The translations under genes and the position numbers were made by a program. A DNA stretch of 8,926 nucleotides from Deinococcus sp. (GTDB taxonomy: Bacteria > Deinococcota > Deinococci > Deinococcales > Deinococcaceae). Position 1 is the first letter of the stretch, and each line of letters starts with the position of its first letter. Positions 6,551 to 8,926 of the stretch are shown here, piece after piece. The DNA is taken from contig JAQBPF010000320.1 in NCBI GenBank assembly GCA_028287665.1, positions 1-8,926 on the forward strand. The letters run 5' to 3'. Below the pieces are notes generated by a model. The model saw nothing but the letters and a program-made list of their open reading frames with translations. It was not told where the DNA came from and ran no database searches.

Positions 6551-7681
6551 GTGCGCCTTGGTGTGGTTGTTCTTGTTGCTCTGGCGGGGGCTGTAGCCCT
6601 CTGCTCTCCGGCCTTTCCGGCCCTCGCCCGCTACGGCACGCTGCCCAGCAAGGCCCAGGCTCCGGTCACGGTGTTGTTGGCAGGCGTCACGCCCAATTAT
6701 CCGCCCAGCGCCGTGTGGCCCTATCCAGCGTCGCCCGAAGATTACAGCGGCCTGACCGATACGCTGGTGCTGGCGCAACTGCGGCCCGATGGCAGCGCCC
6801 AACTGCTCAGCATTCCGCGCGATACGTGGCTGAATATTCCGCGCTGGGGCTTCGGCAAAATCAACGGGGCCAACGTTCACGGCGGCCCCGACATGCTGGT
6901 ATCGGCGGTAGAAAGCCTGACGGGCGTGAATGTGGATGCCTACGCCCTGCTGAGCCTGCACGCGGTGCGCTCCATGACCGATGCGGCAGGCGGCGTGACG
7001 CTGGACGTGGCCCAGCGCATGAAATATGACGATACGGCGGGCAAATTGCACATCGATCTGCAACCGGGGCGGCAACACCTGAACGGTGAGCAGGCCGAGG
7101 GTTTCCTGCGCTTTCGCAAAGATGGACTGGGCGATATTGGCCGTGTAGCGCGGCAGCAGACCTTCCTGACCGCCTTCACGGGAAAACTCAGAAAACCTCT
7201 GAATCTCTGGCGGGTGCCGGGCGTGGTGGGCGCACTGAACAGCAACGTGAAATCCAACCTGTCGCGCGCACAGGTGGGGGCCTTGCTGGGCGGAGCGCTG
7301 AGCGGGCCAACAGTGACCATGCATACTCTGCCGGGCGATTTTGGTGGCGGCGGCACCTGGCTTCCAGACCGCAGCGCTCTGCGCGCCCTGGTGGCCGAGC
7401 ATTTCCGCGATCCCAACGATCCGCGCACGCTCAATATTGCCGTGGTCAACGTCGCTGCGCCGGATGGCAGCGCCCGCCGCCTCAAAGCAAAACTGGAGGG
7501 GATGGGCTACCAGAACGTCAGTATTTCGTCGGCTCTGGGGAATGCGCCCGCCACCACCGCGTCGGGCACCGCGGCAGCTCGGGTCTTGCAGGATGTCGGC
7601 TACGGGCGCGTAGACGCGGCCCAGAGCGCAGGCGGCGCAGATGTCACGGTGCGCCTGGGCAGCGATACCCCAGCGAACTGA
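6551..7681 (+). CDS. LytR-CpsA-Psr (LCP) family cell-wall glycopolymer ligase with LytR_C domain
   Basis: LCP proteins move polyprenyl-phosphate-linked glycopolymers onto the cell wall, acting outside the membrane from an N-terminal anchor. The 376-aa protein starts with one hydrophobic segment (residues 3-25). The LCP domain follows (about 38-215): an Asp in the GLTDTLVL segment (Asp70), the core SIPRDTW (Arg90, Asp91), KINGANVHGG (103-112), and the late motif FLRFRKDGLGDIGRVARQQ (185-203), whose arginines and Asp bind the pyrophosphate lipid and metal. A C-terminal LytR_C domain spans about 295-372 (NIAVVNVAAPDGSARRL to VTVRLGSD). The GTG at 6551 is chosen because a TACACT box lies six bases before it and the hydrophobic anchor then begins directly; the ATG at 6512 would add 13 residues, including several Arg. 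No Shine-Dalgarno sequence precedes either start. All key motifs are present. Confidence 0.92.
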   Translation: MRLGVVVLVALAGAVALCSPAFPALARYGTLPSKAQAPVTVLLAGVTPNYPPSAVWPYPASPEDYSGLTDTLVLAQLRPDGSAQLLSIPRDTWLNIPRWGFGKINGANVHGGPDMLVSAVESLTGVNVDAYALLSLHAVRSMTDAAGGVTLDVAQRMKYDDTAGKLHIDLQPGRQHLNGEQAEGFLRFRKDGLGDIGRVARQQTFLTAFTGKLRKPLNLWRVPGVVGALNSNVKSNLSRAQVGALLGGALSGPTVTMHTLPGDFGGGGTWLPDRSALRALVAEHFRDPNDPRTLNIAVVNVAAPDGSARRLKAKLEGMGYQNVSISSALGNAPATTASGTAAARVLQDVGYGRVDAAQSAGGADVTVRLGSDTPAN

Positions 7682-7725
7682 GCAAGGGAACCCAGCACCC
7701 TGCCACTCCTGTCTAGACCTTACTT

Positions 7726-7739
7726 CTGAAACGATTCAG
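7726..7739 (+). promoter_or_regulatory. LacI-type operator candidate upstream of the alpha-glucosidase
   Basis: CTGAAACGATTCAG is a 14-bp palindrome centred on CG with one mismatched pair. It fits the AANCGNTT core of LacI/GalR-family operators. It ends 17 bases before the TACGAT -10 box, so it covers the -35 position, where a bound repressor would block RNA polymerase. LacI-family control of alpha-glucoside genes is common. No regulator gene is in this window. Confidence 0.5.
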
Positions 7740-7756
7740 TTGGCCTGGCTTTCTGC

Positions 7757-7762
7757 TACGAT
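7757..7762 (+). promoter_or_regulatory. Candidate -10 box (TACGAT) of the alpha-glucosidase gene
   Basis: TACGAT fits TANNNT and ends exactly six bases before the ATG at 7769, placing the transcription start at the ATG. No Shine-Dalgarno sequence is present. The -35 position is occupied by the palindrome and matches the consensus poorly, suggesting either activation or a weak promoter. Confidence 0.5.
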
Positions 7763-7768
7763 TCGCCC

Positions 7769-8926
7769 ATGACACAGGCTCCGCAGGCTGGCGCGGCGAC
7801 CCTCACGGGCGAACTCAAATGGTGGCAACGCGGCATCATTTATCAGATTTACCCCCGCTCGTACCAGGACAGCAACGGCGACGGCGTGGGCGATCTGCCC
7901 GGAATCACGGCGCGGCTGCCGTACATTGCCAGCCTGGGCGTGGAGGCGGTGTGGCTCTCCCCCATCTTCAAAAGCCCCATGCGCGATTTTGGCTACGATG
8001 TGGCCGACTACTGCGATATTGACCCGTTGTTCGGCACGCTGGAGCAGTTTGACGCGCTGGTAGCCGAGGCGCACCGCCTGGGCCTGAAAATCATGCTGGA
8101 CTATGTACCCAACCACAGCAGTTCCGATCATGCATGGTTTCAGGAAGCCATCAGCAGGACCGACAACCCCAAGCGGGATTGGTACGTCTGGCAAAACCCC
8201 GCGCCAGATGGCGGCCCGCCCAACAACTGGAAGTCTTTTTTTGCTGGCCCCGCCTGGACGCTTGATGAAGCCAGCGGCCAGTATTACCTCCATCAGTTTT
8301 TGCCCAGCCAGCCTGACCTGAACTGGCGCAACCCCGACGTGCGGGCCGCCATGTTCGATGTCCTGCGCTTCTGGATGCGGCGCGGCGTGGACGGGTTCCG
8401 GGTCGACGTGATCTGGCTGCTGGCCGAAGACGAACGTTACCTGGACGAGCCGGAAAATCCCAACTGGCAGCCCGGCCAGCCCGATCACTGGAGCCTGGAT
8501 CATCCCTACACGCAGGATCAGCCCGAAACACACGAGTACATCCGCGAGATGCGCCGCGTGTTGGACGAATTCGATGACCGCATGATGGTCGGAGAAATCT
8601 ACCTGCCGATAGACCGCCTGCTGCCCTATTCCGGCACACCTGACGCGCAGATGGTGCATTTACCCTTCAACTTTCACCTGATTCTGTTGCCGTGGAATGC
8701 AGGTGAGGTGCGGGCCTTTGCCGACAGTTACGATGCGGCCAGCATCGCGGCGGGGGCGTGGCCCAACTGGGTGCTGGGCAACCACGACCAGCACCGCTTC
8801 AAGTCGCGTGTAGGCGCGGCCCAGTACCGCGTGGCCCAGACCCTGCTGCTGACCCTGCGCGGCACGCCCCCTGTGTACTACGGTGATGAACTGGGCATGG
8901 AAAACGTGGCGATTCCCTTCGAGCAG
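7769..8926 (+). CDS. GH13 family alpha-glucosidase, N-terminal 386 codons (cut by window end)
   Basis: This is a glycoside hydrolase family 13 enzyme, most like alpha-glucosidases and oligo-1,6-glucosidases that release glucose from the non-reducing end of malto- or isomalto-oligosaccharides. There is no signal peptide, so it probably acts in the cytoplasm on imported sugars. Visible motifs in order are: IIYQIYPRSYQDSNGDGVGD (residues 23-42, with the calcium-loop Asp-rich signature), DYVPNHSS (region I, Asp111, His116), GFRVDVI (nucleophile Asp213), GEIY (acid/base Glu276) and NHDQHR (transition-state Asp340). All catalytic residues are intact. The usual length is about 530-560 aa, so roughly the last third lies beyond the window. 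The ATG at 7769 is supported by a -10 box six bases before it. A LacI-type operator suggests induction by its sugar. Isomerase-type relatives such as trehalose synthase cannot be excluded without the C-terminus. Confidence 0.93.
   Translation, partial: MTQAPQAGAATLTGELKWWQRGIIYQIYPRSYQDSNGDGVGDLPGITARLPYIASLGVEAVWLSPIFKSPMRDFGYDVADYCDIDPLFGTLEQFDALVAEAHRLGLKIMLDYVPNHSSSDHAWFQEAISRTDNPKRDWYVWQNPAPDGGPPNNWKSFFAGPAWTLDEASGQYYLHQFLPSQPDLNWRNPDVRAAMFDVLRFWMRRGVDGFRVDVIWLLAEDERYLDEPENPNWQPGQPDHWSLDHPYTQDQPETHEYIREMRRVLDEFDDRMMVGEIYLPIDRLLPYSGTPDAQMVHLPFNFHLILLPWNAGEVRAFADSYDAASIAAGAWPNWVLGNHDQHRFKSRVGAAQYRVAQTLLLTLRGTPPVYYGDELGMENVAIPFEQ

Noticed and set aside
7731..7764. Two copies of ACGATTC (7731-7737 and 7758-7764)
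   Set aside because: One copy lies in the operator palindrome and the other in the -10 box; a 7-bp repeat of this kind is readily explained by chance.
7736..8659. 307-codon open frame on the minus strand
   Set aside because: Antisense shadow of the GH13 glucosidase, whose catalytic motifs are all on the plus strand.

Overview
The window is high-GC bacterial DNA with tightly packed genes. It most likely comes from a Deinococcus: the NuoA protein resembles the Thermus Nqo7 subunit, six genes carry a TANNNT box 5-9 nt before their start codon (the leaderless-mRNA layout known from Deinococcus), and the nuoA start appears to be a non-canonical ATC. The species cannot be told from the sequence alone.

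Left part (1-1260, minus strand): the promoter-proximal end of a respiratory complex I operon in the order nuoA, nuoB, nuoC (nuoC runs off the window). nuoB and nuoC overlap by the four bases GTGA. nuoA and nuoB are separated by 162 bp holding a small repeat element built of 8-bp tandem units. The nuo leader contains a perfect 8-bp hairpin. A rho-independent terminator at 1372-1417 separates the nuo operon from an unrecognised 153-aa minus-strand gene (1443-1904), which has the best promoter in the window.

Middle part (1999-6344, plus strand): a PfkB-family sugar kinase broken by a one-base deletion in a C run, then an acyl-CoA-dehydrogenase-fold protein that lacks the usual C-terminal catalytic glutamate motif, then a 747-aa membrane protein with about seven N-terminal transmembrane helices and a two-HKD phospholipase D domain, probably outside the cytoplasmic membrane.

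Right part (6345-8926, plus strand): a 16-codon ORF with a good Shine-Dalgarno sequence, a LytR-CpsA-Psr (LCP) cell-wall glycopolymer ligase with a LytR_C domain, and the first 386 codons of a GH13 alpha-glucosidase. The last is preceded by a LacI-type palindromic operator candidate at the expected -35 position.

No tRNA, rRNA, CRISPR array, transposase or phage gene was seen. The genes are mostly housekeeping or metabolic, and I see no evidence of a coherent new multi-gene system. The most informative signals concern gene expression: the probable ATC start of nuoA, the recurrent leaderless promoter layout, and the palindromic operator upstream of the glucosidase.
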